NCBI GenBank assembly: GCA_030435675.1
Contig: CM059622.1
Coordinates: forward strand, 9,610,001-9,674,000
Direction: 5' to 3'
DNA: 64,000 nucleotides
Source of the DNA: Steinernema hermaphroditum
Taxonomy: Eukaryota > Nematoda > Chromadorea > Rhabditida > Steinernematidae
Of the stretch, positions 9,793-20,399 are shown one piece after another (the first letter of the stretch is position 1; each line of letters begins with the position of its first letter). The position numbers were made by a program, and so were the translations under genes. Below the pieces are notes generated by a model. The model was not told the origin of the DNA, made no database searches, and saw only the letters and a program-made list of their open reading frames with translations.

Positions 9793-12613
9793 TTACGCAT
9801 CGCTCGGTCTTTCGTCTTGGCGGTTTTGTTTCAAATCGTCCGTGAACGGGAACTTCTCGTGTGCGTCGAATTTCAAAAATTCTCCAATGATGATCGTTGA
9901 GATGATCCATTCTGATGACATCACGGGTACTTTGCGCCTCCTCGCCTCCGCGATCGTGTCCTCGCACCTTATTCCATCAGTTATCATCACGTCAATGTCC
10001 TCTGAAGAAACTTCATGAGTAGAAATACTATGCCGACTCCTACCATTCTTTGAAGGCAGCTCCGTCAGGACGTTAGCCCCCATCGTCTCCAACATCGGAG
10101 TCCACATCTGGACGAAGTGCTTCGGCACAGAAACGGGATCAGGGTTAGAATCACCACACAAGAAGATATTCTTGCCCTTCAGAAGATCGGTGTTAGGGTG
10201 CCTGCAAATCCGGATGTTACTCATAGTAAAGAGAGTAAGGAAGCCTACCATCTGACATTGTCGTTGGTTATAATGTTGACTCCGGCAGTGAGCATGTACG
10301 GCTCGCGATCCAGAAGTTCGTTTTGCTCGAAGCAGTCGTTCAGCCAGCTGTAGCTAACACAAGGAATTGAGAGTGACAGAGCACTTAGATATTTGAAGGT
10401 TCGATAGTGCATATCGGCAACTAGGAAGATCTCCATCTCCGGATCAGCAGCCTGAAAAGAAATTATTTTCAGCAGTTTGTGGCGTAACACACCATGAGAT
10501 CTTCGAGAACAACGCCTCCTTCGTTGACGATGGTTCTTTTCATTTCTTTTTTGTTGAAATACTGCGCTGAAGTGTATGTCACGTATGTCATGGCCGTAGA
10601 GTTGTGCCACCCACCTTCCCCTGGAGCACGGGTGGCCGAGGTCAAGACGAACTGCTTGCCGAGAAACAATTTCTTCGATTCGGTAGTTTTCCCGGTGTCG
10701 CGGTGTCGCGGTGTTGGGGCTGCCTTCGGGGCCTTACGACTTGGGGTCACTGAAGCCGGCGACGACGCCTTTGGGACTTCATAGCTTATCGCACTTCTTC
10801 GCGAACGTGACTGCGAAGACGGGACCACCACCTTGCCTAAACCACTGATTGAACAGTGGACCAATCCAACAGAAGTACCTGAAGAAAACTTGGCAAACGA
10901 TTCCTCTTGCTCTTGGATCTCCTTAGCCTGATCAGTGTCGAACGACACCTTATCCCAAGAAAAGCTGAAATACAACGCACTGCGAAGGAAACTTGACGCT
11001 TATAAGTACCTCATAACGTTTTTCTTTGCCTCGTCAGTGAAGCCTTCGAAAAACCCATCAACCCAGTGCTCCGCTATCTCGCGATTCGGTGCTGACTTGA
11101 TCTCGACGGTGAAGTTCTGTTCGCCATTCGCAACGTCAACCTAAATCAACCGTCGAACGACTGATGCATTTCTAACGTCAGATGTACCTGCATACTTGGC
11201 GTCAGATCGCGAACGGGGATGATGCCATTGTCCGTGAGATTTTTATACTTCTTGTCCTCGACGAAATATACGCGGTATCTGGTTCCGTCATAGCTGAAAC
11301 GATGACATCACAACTATTGCTCCACTCAAACGCTGATATACCTGACTACAATTCCCGGATAGTATACCTTCCCCCAGAGTCCGTACACACGTCCTCCGAC
11401 AGGTACTGACATCAAATCTTCTGGAAAATCGACCTCGATTTGTTCTTCGGCGGTGAGGGTCGGGGGTTCAGCGTTTACGGCCTTCATGCGCTTTATGCTT
11501 ATAGGAGTCATATCAGAGCTGTCGTCTCGTTTCCTCTTCGGAGTCGCCTGGACAACTTCGGTATCAGAATCCTTGAAGTCCATGAATTCCAGCTCGTCTG
11601 CATTGTTGTTGTTCTTCAATTTCAACGGGATGGAAGTTGAGGCAGAATGTGAACGAGCGGACTTGGCAATTCCACCACCACGTCGGCGCGATGTGGGGGT
11701 CCTGGTTACATTTGAGCGTAATGGGGTCTCCAATTTCTTGATGGCAAGCATGTCTTTAGCGTTCTGCTCCGTTTTCTGATATTTGGGCGTTCCTGTAGAA
11801 GATGACGGGGCAACAGCAAATTTAACATCGCCAAACGCTTGTCTCGCGACCTAAGAATAAGGATGGATTTTGAAACTGTCAATTTCACACATACGACGAC
11901 GTTATCCAAGGGTTCGGGATGGGAGTTTATGGAGTCATCGAAATCAAACGGGTCCACTGCTCCTTTGTGGGCTTCCGTCTTTATTGTTGGATTCGCATTC
12001 TTGCCTTTCTTGGAAGAAGAAGGAGTGACAGTTGCTGATGAGGAAGGGGTCTGTTCATCTAGAAGGAGGAGTTGGACATTACAGTTACATATACGCATCA
12101 GTACCTACTTTTTACAGATTTGCGGGAACGGCCAGGTCGTCGAACGCTCGAAGTGTTGAGCGATGATTCTTCATCTTCGTTGTTTTCGATGACACTACCT
12201 TCGCTTGTTTCATCTTTCACACTTTTCTTGGGCTTTTTGGACTAAAAGGCCGTTCCAAATGGGAAAAAAACATCGATATTCTTACCGTGACTGACTTCCT
12301 GGGCGTTTTCGCAGCCTCAGGCGAAGTCGGATACGGAGAACCTCTGTAAGCATATCAGTATCAAAGAGAGGACGGGCATAATTCACTACCTGTAAGTGGC
12401 AGTTGCGCGCCGGGTACGAGTACTGCGCCGTTGAGCTGACGATGTTCCCGGCTTGTTGCTAACTTCTTTTCGTTCAACGTTACGTTCGCCCCCGTCGCTT
12501 GCAGCTCGTTCAGAATTGGCAGACTGGTTCTCATCGCCGCCGGAGTGTAGATCAACTTGCTCTGGTGACGACTTTTCGTCGGTGTTATCGACTTTCCTGT
12601 CGTTCTTCATATC
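9793..12613 (-). CDS. hsr-9: 53BP1-like DNA-damage protein: tandem Tudor and tandem BRCT
   Basis: Multi-exon gene. The N-terminal third is acidic, Ser/Lys rich and low complexity, with many S/T-P sites (for example 'TSPEAAKTPRKS'). At about 11.4-10.9 kb a Tudor segment reads 'GGRVYGLWGKVYYPGIVV', followed by 'GTRYRVYFVEDKKYKNL', the two half-barrels that read methylated histone H4 in 53BP1. From about 10.72 kb to the stop lie two BRCT repeats ('KLFLGKQFVLTSATRAP', 'ERTIVNEGGVVLEDL', then 'PCVSYSWLNDCFEQN', and 'LKGKNIFLCG' to 'VMSSEWIISTIIIGEF'). This domain order defines 53BP1; the nematode member is HSR-9. I start at 12613 (MKND...), because the longer frame to 12721 adds only a hydrophobic stretch unlike a nuclear protein. 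In C. elegans hsr-9 lies near rps-19, as here. Confidence 0.8.
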
Positions 12614-13723
12614 ACGCTCCGCTACTCGCCTGAAATAATATCGTTCAAATCGGGCAGGAAGTCCGGTTGCGTACAAAGACAATGTTACGGCAAAGAAAGT
12701 ACAAACAATAAAATAACGCACAATTTATAAAAATCTTCACGACACGAAAACAATCGCGTCACATGTGGTATAACCAAGGTTCATCGCGCTCATAATGGCG
12801 TTGAGTCGATCGTGTCGGGACCATTCGATGTGACCGCGCCAATATGGATTCAGAGAGGTGACTGTGTCATAGGCATATATCGCCCGACCAAGAGCACAAT
12901 GATGCATCTTCTCTTACTGGTCCCTCCAGCTAGCCGCATCGGAGATCAGTGCTCCAGAGGACCAGTCGTGGGACACGCAGTTGCCTCAAACAGTATATAA
13001 GAACCTCGAACTGCATCAATGAGTCCAAAATCTGCCGATCATAACACCAATAGCCGGGAAGAAGCGCCGACAAGTGCGACAGAACTTCGAGAAAGGCTTC
13101 TGTGATGCTACTGGGAATCCCGCGTTTTCGGCGCTTTTGCAGCCGGTGAAGGCGGAAGAGAAGAGAATCGCACGCCAGCTCCAACTACAGCGGCCTTAAC
13201 TCGACGACACTGCAAGTGGCAGAAGGCGATCTGCGGTTAGGAAGCTTAATGATGTAGCACCTTGGGGCATGGAGAGGTGAAGATTGCTTAAAACGTTGCG
13301 GACGAACATTTAAGGTCTTCTTCGAAAATTTGATTTTTAGTGTGATCCCGGTCCCGCAGCGATTGCACCGTATCGAAAGCTCTCTGCAGTTGGACGTTCA
13401 GAGAGGCTGGGCGCTTCCTAAAAGCGGGGGGTTTTTCGATTTTTTGACGCGATTCTGAGGCAGACGTTTATGTTATGCAACCTTGAAGCACGTTAGGAAA
13501 CCTGCTGATAATTCAGAGCGAACTTGGAACGTATTTTAAGTACAACTTCTCCTGAAGCGATCGAGTATGGCGTTTCACTTTTTAGGCTTTTCGGTTTATG
13601 TCAAAGGTTTTCGTTACGTTCTTCTTTGCGATTTTGTCGTGTTGTCCTATTTTTGCGCTGTTTCTCCCTGTGAAAATACCTGTTTTCTGTTCCAGGTGAA
13701 TAACTCTAGCTGGAGGTACGAAA
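12614..13723. other. Intergenic, promoter region of rps-19 and the 53BP1-like gene
   Basis: About 1.1 kb between divergent genes. It holds short frames without family resemblance, a TATATAA at about 12993, and a C-plus-T-rich tract ending TTCCAG just upstream of the rps-19 start (about 13690-13695), a plausible trans-splice acceptor. No repeat or RNA gene was recognised. Confidence 0.4.
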
Positions 13724-14254
13724 ATGGTCAAAGCTTGTGGCGTTAAGGATGTTGACCAGCGCGTTGTTGTCAAGCACATCGCTGCTTTCCTGAAGAAGAG
13801 CGGAAAGGTTAAGGTTCCGGAATGGGCCGACCTTGTCAAGCTCGGAGTTGCTAAGGAGCTCGCCCCCATGGACCCCGACTGGTACTTCGTCCGCACTGCT
13901 AGCATTGCCCGCCGTTTGTATGTCCGCTCCCCCGCAGGTAAGCAGCACATCTTGTTAAACCTTCTATGTGAGTATTTCCTAGGAATTGGAGCCTTCCGCA
14001 AGGTGTACGGTCAGAGCATTAACCGCGGAACCCGCCCCAGCCACTTCAAGAAGGCCTCCGGATCCGTCATCCGCAAGGCCCTCCAGACCCTCGAAGCTAT
14101 CAAGTGGGTTGAGAAGCACCCCGACGGCGGACGCATTCTGAGCAAGCAGGTATATAACCTAGAATTTTCGAACATTTTCTGATTTGTGGCCATTTAGGGA
14201 CGCAAGGATCTTGACCGTATCGCGTCGCAGATGCCCGAAATCACATCCGATTAA
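13724..14254 (+). CDS. rps-19: 40S ribosomal protein S19 (eS19)
   Basis: Three exons: 13724-13937, 13983-14149 and 14198-14254, with short GT-AG introns. The product is about 145 residues, the normal eS19 length. Hallmarks are '[13 protein letters not shown]', '[17 protein letters not shown]', '[20 protein letters not shown]' and '[11 protein letters not shown]' at the C-terminus. eS19 sits in the head of the small subunit and is needed for 18S rRNA maturation. Codons are strongly biased to C-ending forms (AAG, GTC, CGC), as expected for a highly expressed gene. A TTCCAG 29 bases upstream of the ATG could receive a spliced leader. No defect is visible. Confidence 0.98.
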
Positions 14255-14383
14255 ATTGTTGTTATTTGTTGCATAAAGTTTCTTGTTGTTTTAAGGCGAA
14301 GTGAGTGATCTGACCCGAGCCAAATTTATTTGTTCGTTGAACAAACTGGGATAGTTAACGTTAAGAACGATTAGGTGGACATG

Positions 14384-15234
14384 CTAGTTCTTCCTTGCGA
14401 TTTTTCGCGCTTCTTTTTCGCGTTCGAACTGTTGATAGTCTGCTCGGGTTAGGAATTCCATCCGACCGATGTAGCCGCCTTTACCCTTGTTGTGTGTTTC
14501 AAGCTCCTCCTGAAAAGAGCAAGCAATTGAAAGCACACAGTCACACGACCTTACAGAGATCCCTTTTTCTTCCTTAAACTGATTCCAGTCGTGGTCGCTC
14601 TTATCCAGTACGGAGATCTTTTTCTTTTTGAGGCTGCTGAGGGCTCCTGTAAGACCAGCTGCTCGCTTAGTGCCCGTCTTCTTGGATCCATGTTCCTTGT
14701 GGTTCTCATCAGGTGTGGAAGACGGCTTTTCTTCTGCTACATGGACCGTACGACGCACTTCCTCTCCAGCAAAGTCGAAGATTTCCTCCAATAACTGTTT
14801 GGCGACTTTATCCTCTGGAGCTTGTGCAGGCTTGGTGGACACCGGCGTGGGTGACCTGAAATAGATGCACATAGAACCTATACTAGGCTTAGCATTAGTT
14901 AGTGACTGACTAAACCCCGAGCCATGAATATACTAAGCTTCACCTACACACTGGAAGTGTTTGTTTTGGCGACCGACGTAGTTGGAGTGTCGGTATCTGT
15001 ACAGAAGTCGGCCCACAGCTGGTCGATGCGATCCTGCTCTTTCTGTAGAACACGCTCATCTGATGCCTTCTCTTTTGGAATCTCCTGCAAGTTCTTTTCT
15101 TTTACACCCGTGTCCTCTTCATCCACATCATCTTCTTCGTCCAGATCTTCCTCCTCGTCATCGCCACCTTCGCAGGGGACGTACTCCTCATCGTCTTCCG
15201 ACGCGTAGTCGTGATCTTCCAAGTTAAACGACAT
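14384..15234 (-). CDS. CFDP1: BCNT-domain chromatin factor (CFDP1 / Swc5)
   Basis: The protein starts MSFNLEDHDYASEDDEEY and has a strongly acidic N-terminal third (DEEEDLDEEDDVDEED), then a Lys-rich middle. It ends in the BCNT-C domain: 'ISVLDKSDHDWNQFKEEKGI', 'ELETHNKGKGGYIGRMEFLTR', 'DYQQFEREKEARKIARK'. Family members are subunits of the SWR1/SRCAP remodeller, which exchanges H2A.Z; the acidic part binds histones. Three exons are apparent. The junction of exons 1 and 2 (about 14950 and 14870) is ambiguous: the acceptor at about 14884 or at 14856 fits depending on the donor used. It is head-to-head with the coiled-coil gene at 15520. Confidence 0.92.
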
Positions 15235-15519
15235 CCCAGATGATACCTCTGAAAGCACAAGAAGGTGAGGTAACGAACTCAGAGGACGTTGCGGCGCGAG
15301 AGAGACACAGACAGTGGAATGGGTCTGTCTAGGCGCGCGACCACTCGAGGCTCGAAATCTCGAACGTTCGTCCGTATGGGAAACGACCGACGGAGGGACG
15401 ATAGCGGTCGAACGGACCGACGCTCGCCAACGTTTGTTGCGAAGTTCACGCACTGTTTTCCGCATTGCTGAACGGAGTTCTCAGGTTATGCATAACGTGA
15501 ATGTCTTTTCAGGTATCTA
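15235..15519. other. Short bidirectional intergenic region
   Basis: 285 bases between the divergent CFDP1 and coiled-coil genes. GC-rich, without a recognised repeat. A TTTTCAG at about 15506-15512 just before the start at 15520 could be a trans-splice acceptor. Confidence 0.4.
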
Positions 15520-15828
15520 ATGACGCGCAGATCTACAGTCGACACCGCGAGGATAGAGAAGAACGGTCTGCAGCGGGAGTTTGATGCCTCGTCCCGCGAA
15601 CTGGAGCGTATCCGAGTAGACCGAGCGCGGGTCCAAAGGCTGCTCGAAGAGATGGAGCGCGAAAAGTCGGCACTAATAGAGATCGTGGAGACCCTCGAGG
15701 AGCGGTGCAAGAACCTCGAATACGATGCAGAGCGTATGGAAGCAGTCGAGAGTGACATTCGCAAGGCGACGGAAGACGCGATCAAACTCGGGAGGAAGCT
15801 CTGCGTGGAGGCCGAATATGGAAGCTAA
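15520..15828 (+). CDS. Small coiled-coil protein, unknown function
   Basis: A single uninterrupted frame of 102 codons starting MTRRSTVDTARIEKNG. Nearly the whole chain is predicted coiled coil by eye: heptads of Leu, Ile and Val among Glu, Arg and Lys ('LERIRVDRARVQRLLEEMEREKSALIEIVETLEERC'). It ends 'LCVEAEYGS'. It starts 8 bases after a TTTTCAG acceptor, so it may be trans-spliced. I do not recognise a family. It could be a complete short scaffold or complex subunit, or the tail of a gene with missed 5' exons. The codon usage is like that of neighbouring real genes and the frame is open throughout, supporting coding. Confidence 0.6.
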   Translation: MTRRSTVDTARIEKNGLQREFDASSRELERIRVDRARVQRLLEEMEREKSALIEIVETLEERCKNLEYDAERMEAVESDIRKATEDAIKLGRKLCVEAEYGS

Positions 15829-15911
15829 CCGCGTTTTGAGATCTATGTATGCACACTAACAATGAATGAATGTATCTCGCACTGATTCGCTGTGTACAAG
15901 TAGTTTGGAAC

Positions 15912-16581
15912 TTAAGTCAGCTTGTGGACGAGGGAATTGAGTTCTTCGACTTTCCTGCTAGCCTCGAGGAGCACGTGACGGGACAGCGAGATCTCCATTT
16001 GAGTCAGGTTGTCGAACTGCGCGTGGTTTTCGCTCGTCTGAATTAGCTTGATTGAAGACGTCGCCATTTTTGCCGCGCGTGTGTCCCATAGGTTTTGAAT
16101 GAGCGTTCTCAGCTGAAGTGTGCACGTTGCGGTACGTTTTGCAACAACGAAACCAACTTGATCGACGTCGCTGAGATCGTCTTTCGCGTGAGCTAGCAGT
16201 ATCCGGCTAATTTCTAGAAATCGCTCTGGTATGGAGATGAATGGCGCGTCCTCGGATTCTTCTGCAATCATTCGTTTCAATTCTTCGAGATTGAACCAAC
16301 TAGGAGGCTGAAAAACGAGTTATCACTTCTGCAGATCAGAATAAGTAGTCTACCTGAATGGTGCACTTTTTCCGTTTCTTTAGGTATATCGCCAGCCATA
16401 GCGGGATGTGAATGGGCGTTCCAGCGCAAAATGGTCCCACATCACCGCAGATTAAGCTCATGGACTGTTCGTCGAACTGTGGCATCACCTGCGAAGAAAC
16501 TACATTTGAGCCTGAAGCACGCAGCAAGTTTACCTCGATTAATTCGTTTTCCGCGAGGAACTCGCACTGATTAGGATCCAT
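15912..16581 (-). CDS. psf-2: GINS complex subunit PSF2
   Basis: Three exons (16581-16534, 16488-16354, 16307-15912) encode about 192 residues, close to the 185 of human GINS2. Diagnostic stretches are 'PNQCEFLAENELIE', 'GDVGPFCAGTPIHIPLWLAIYLKKRKKC', 'PPSWFNLEELKRMI', 'NLWDTRAAKM' and 'AQFDNLTQMEIS'. PSF2 joins SLD5, PSF1 and PSF3 in GINS, which with CDC45 and MCM2-7 forms the replicative helicase. Junctions are canonical and keep the frame. Convergent with the coiled-coil gene, 83 bases apart. A Mutator-like element begins about 255 bases upstream of its start, so its promoter is short or overlaps that element. Confidence 0.97.
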
Positions 16582-16984
16582 CGATGAGGCGCACCAGATT
16601 TTTCGGATCCACTTGGACGGAGTGTCGCCCTTTCGTATTCCAAATGATGTCGTTTACCACCCGTGCACTGATCAATGAATGCTTCGTGTTAAAAGCCTTC
16701 ACGCGGTCAAACTGTGAAGTGATCTAAATCATGACACGTCCAGAAGAATCGAAGTACAGCATACGCTCCTTGAGAAAACAGTGCCCGAATACGAATTTGT
16801 AAAACACAGCAAATACATCTTCGGGTTTATTTTACAGGGTAGGTATAAAACATGGATACGGGTATGGGTGAGTGGTATAAAATATGGATGGGTGGGAAAA
16901 CATGGGTAAGGGTGATCGCGGCGGGACCCATTTCATGGGTAGCCACGATTTTCACTTTTTTTCACTTTTTTTTGCCATTTTCAC

Positions 16985-17225
16985 CCATGGATCGTCATGG
17001 GTAGTCGTGGGTAGCCTCTAGAACGCCATGGACCGTCATGGATAGCCTCTGGATTGCCATGGGTAGCCTCTGGAACGCCACGAGTAGTCATGGATGGTCA
17101 TGGGTCGTCATGGGTAGCCTCTAGAACGTCATGGGTAGCCCCTGGAACGCCACGAGTAGTCATGGATGGTCATGGGCCGTCATGGGCCGTCATGGGTAGC
17201 CTCTAGAACGTCATGGATCGTCAAA
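16985..17225. repeat. Minisatellite of 'CATGGGTAGCC' units (left arm)
   Basis: Imperfect tandem units combine CATGGGTAGCCTCTAGAAC(G), TCATGGATGGTCATGGG and CCACGAGTAGTCATGGA. The same array is found inverted at about 18560-18803 in the other palindrome arm. Confidence 0.85.
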
Positions 17226-17420
17226 AGATTGTTTTTTGTTCCCAAGTGATACACGCCAATCGAGCTGATATTTGGCACGGTGGTAGAGGTGCATCTGAGA
17301 AGTCACGCACACAAAAACTCGCGTGCCCAAAATGAAGCTATCCACCCTAAGCAGGGCCCCGAAGTTACCAAAATTCACGACACTCAATACTAGTGCCATT
17401 GAATTGCAATGGCACGTTGT

Positions 17421-17487
17421 GCTCGTGTGGTCGAGGGGTAGTGCTCTGAGACGGCAGTCTACGGTCTCGAGTTCGATTCCCACAGAG
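17421..17487 (+). repeat. tRNA-like (SINE-like) module, left arm
   Basis: Shows an A-box-like stretch (GTGGTCGAGGGGTAGTGCTC) and a B-box-like stretch (GAGTTCGATTCC) spaced as in a tRNA, with a possible anticodon-type stem GAGAC...GTCTC. The T stem does not pair well, so it is not a working tRNA. It looks like a tRNA pseudogene or the head of a tRNA-derived SINE. Confidence 0.55.
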
Positions 17488-17721
17488 AATCTATTATGTT
17501 TCGATTTTCCTTCTTTTCACCGAAACTGTACATTATTATGTTTCTTGGTGTTTAACAACACCGTTTCTTGTCTTGCATCAAATGTAGCCTAAAAAACCCT
17601 TTGCACGAATCCGAACTGGTAACCCAGATTTCACTTTTGTGGTGAAGCTGTTTTTCGTTCTTTCACGGTCCCCTCTCTTTTGCTAATTACCTCAGGACAT
17701 CAAACCAAAGAAGAATGGCTG

Positions 17722-17788
17722 GGATGGGTGTCGAACTCGGATCCCAAAAACGGCAACCAAGAGACTATCCAGCTCGACCACATAAACA
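17722..17788 (-). repeat. Third tRNA-like module in the palindrome centre
   Basis: On the minus strand it has a similar front part (TATGTGGTCGAGCTGGATAGT) and a B-box-like GAGTTCGACACCC. Its middle differs from the other two modules. It occupies the unique centre of the palindrome. A tRNA-derived repeat is the best reading; a functional tRNA is unlikely. Confidence 0.45.
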
Positions 17789-18094
17789 GTTGCCGCTCAG
17801 CCAGCAAAGTTGGCTATATTCAATAAAACGCGACTTTCAGAAGGCATTTACGCGTATATGTGTTTGTATTGGCCAGAATCGAATAGGATCTGTCGTTCTG
17901 ACATCTTAAACGATAAGGGGAGAAGGGGGAGCGCGAAAGAATGAAAATCAACTCCACGACAAAGGTGAAATTCGGGTTACCAGTTCCGATTCCTGCAAAG
18001 GGTTCCAAACCAATGATCAGTGTTGGTAAACGCCAGGAGATGTGAAAATATGCTGTTATGGTTAGAAGAAAGAAGATGGAAGCACAATAAAACC

Positions 18095-18156
18095 TGGTTG
18101 GGCTCGAACACGAGACCGTAGACTGGCGTCTCAGAGCACTACCCCTCGACCACACG
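18095..18156 (-). repeat. tRNA-like module, right arm (inverted copy)
   Basis: Mirror copy of the module at 17421. Its B-box-like stretch reads GTGTTCGAGCCC on the minus strand, nearer to the GGTTCGANNCC consensus than the left copy. The A-box-like part is identical. Pairing in the T stem remains poor. Confidence 0.5.
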
Positions 18157-18559
18157 AGCACAACGTGCCATTGCAATTCAATGGCACTAGTATTGAGTGT
18201 CGTGAATTTTGGTAACTTCGGGGCCCTGTTTAGGGTGGATAGCTTCATTTTGGGCACACGAGTTTTTGTGTGCGTGACTTCTCAGATGCACCTCTACCAC
18301 CGTGGCAAATATCAACTCGATCGGCGTGTATCACTTGGGAACAGTCCCTTGTAAGTATACACTGGGTCACTTGGGATTCACCGGTGAGAAACTAATATGG
18401 CGTCGGTGAGAAAAGATATCGCATCTCTTTTGACGGGCACAGAGCGCGTTAGGGCAGCTAGTATTTTGCACCGTTAATATACTCACCTAGGCCTATCACT
18501 TGCCCCTAGTCTCGCGTCGATCTCAGAGTTGCATGATTGACCGTTTCCTTGTTAGCGGT

Positions 18560-18803
18560 AGGCTACCCATGACGATCCATGACGTTCTAGAGGCTACCCA
18601 TGACGACCCATGATCATCCATGACTACTCGTGGCGTTCCAGGGGCTACCCATGACGTTCTAGAGGCTACCCATGACGACCCATGACCATCCATGACTACT
18701 CGTGGCGTTCCAGAGGCTACACATGACAATCCAGAGGCTATCCATGACGGTCCATGGCGTTCTAGAGGCTACCCACGACTACCCATGACGATCCATGGGT
18801 GAA
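18560..18803. repeat. Minisatellite, inverted copy (right arm)
   Basis: Reverse-complement counterpart of the array at 16985-17225, with units such as GGCTACCCATGACG and CCATGACTACTCGTGGCG. Unit order is largely mirrored, but unit numbers differ slightly, indicating some drift after the inversion. Confidence 0.85.
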
Positions 18804-18949
18804 AATGGCAAAAAAAAAAGTGAAAAAAAGTGAAAATCGTGGCTACCCATGAAATGGGTCCCGCCGCGATCACCCTTACCCATGTTTTCCCACCCATCCA
18901 TATTTTATACCACTCACCCATACCCGTATCCATGTTTTATACCGCCACC

Positions 18950-19828
18950 GCCCACCACGGCATGTTTAAAAGTGGCTTCAGCGGCTTTGATCTGCGCTTT
19001 TTCGAAGTCGAAGCGAAATTGCCGACGCATATCTAATAGTCCGTACGACTTCCATTCGGAAGCGATGGCTTCAAAGACGAATCCATAAGAATTCTCGTCT
19101 TTTCGCCTCATCACAGCATGTAAAAACGTGGTCCATTCAAAGTCGTTACGTTCAGTGTTCTGAAAGCGCATATGCATGGTGAGGAGTTGCCATCCGTTTG
19201 GGGCAGCGTCAAAAGTTGAATCTCCAACAATGAGGTCGGAAGTGGCAGCTAATTTCAGATCAGATTTAGTGGCGAATATGTAAATCTTAAGCACCTCAGA
19301 GGAACACAGCAGAAAACGTTCCTGATATTGCGCATGGTCGAGAGTATTAACGAGATCTTCGGGCAGATCAAACGAATGTTTCATTTTGGGAAGCAAATCT
19401 CGTTTTGCGTTGTCTAACCTTCGACGGTAAACGTGATACGGAGGGAAGGCAGCGGCAAGCTCAACCCCTCCAGACACCTTTAAGACGCCAAGCGCCAAAG
19501 AATAGGCAAGATTTGATGGAATACCACTCCATCGCACAAGAGAGCGAATGTCGCGGTCGATGTTCTGGCAAATTTTTTCGCGTTGATCTAGGGGCGCACA
19601 AAGATCGTGGTGAACAATGTCCAAAGAATCTAGGACACCATCCACAAGTCGTAAAACCTGAGTTTCCCCGTAGGCCGCGGTATGTTTTCTGCAACTCACG
19701 CACTGGAAATATTCGACCTTGCCGTCTTTCGTTGAACCTGTTCTACAGAACGCGTATGATCCACCGTCACGATTGTAGATGACAAGCTTCTTTCCACCAA
19801 ACTTGGTCTTCTCAATTTCATAACGCAT
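18950..19828 (-). pseudogene. MULE transposase, C-terminus lost
   Basis: Open from ATG at 19828 for about 290 codons. The N-terminus has a FLYWCH/GCM-like zinc ligand pattern ('YFQCVSCRKHTAAYG' then 'HHDLC'). A MULE catalytic domain follows: 'LIVGDSTFDAAPNGWQLLTMH' (first aspartate region), 'TFLHAVMRRKDENSYGFVFEAIASEW' and 'FDFEKAQIKAAEATF' (second conserved DFEKA motif). Right after 'TFKHA' the frame enters the palindrome arm (from 18943) and ends on repeat sequence at 18914. The third acidic residue and the C-terminal part are therefore missing, and no continuation is found beyond 16842. The element could move only with help from another copy. Confidence 0.85.
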
Positions 19829-20399
19829 GGATCTAAAGGACGTTCGCTTCCAAACCTACAAATTTCATTTGAATGATCTACCCTTGTTCAACTTTTCTTG
19901 GCATCTTCATAGCCGACGGAAAGATACCAGATGTCTTTTCAGGGAGATCTTTGAATGGTGTGGGGCAAGTGGGTGGCAGCGGCTGGTTCTGACGATCCGG
20001 AGAAGAGCGGAGGCGAGCTGATGTCGGCGACTAGAACAAGAGTTGTAGATATTTCAATTTAGTTCCGTCCTCCGCTCTTCTCACTGCCGACTATCCGTTG
20101 ACCGCCGAAGTTCTCATTTGAATCAATCGTGGAAACAACGTCAAGAGGAGATCAAATCACTTTGGATAAAACTATTTATTAACTATATATATAACAATAA
20201 ATTTACAAATTTAGCCCTGTCCCAGTCAAAACAAACAGCTTTCAGCCCATGCCCCTGTAGCTGTCTGATACCAAAAACATACTTAAAACAATGAGGCAGT
20301 TATCAAGAAGCTGGGATCATCAGCAAGGACTTCCTGACCATAAAATTACAAAAAATCCTATTTGGATCTGTTTTCGGGTTTTCACTGCCTCATTTAAAT

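Larger units (their letters stand above)
16842..18943. repeat. 2.1-kb palindrome inside the MULE
   Basis: The left arm begins at 16842 with GGTATAAAACATGGATACGG, and its reverse complement ends at 18943. Identity is very high over the outer ~640 bases (16842-17480 against about 18100-18943). It then decays but is still visible inward (17600-17710 against about 17890-18005). The centre near 17720-17890 is unique. The outer bases are the MULE terminal repeat itself, so the right arm is an inverted internal copy of the element's left end. Each arm holds a minisatellite block and a tRNA-like module. Confidence 0.9.

Noticed and set aside
12812..13184. Short frames between the 53BP1-like gene and rps-19, including a 28-codon frame at 13020
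   Set aside because: No family resemblance, no consistent splice sites; more likely promoter or UTR sequence.
17421..17487. A functional tRNA gene
   Set aside because: A- and B-box-like motifs are present, but the T stem does not pair and the acceptor stem is not found, so it is listed as a repeat module only.
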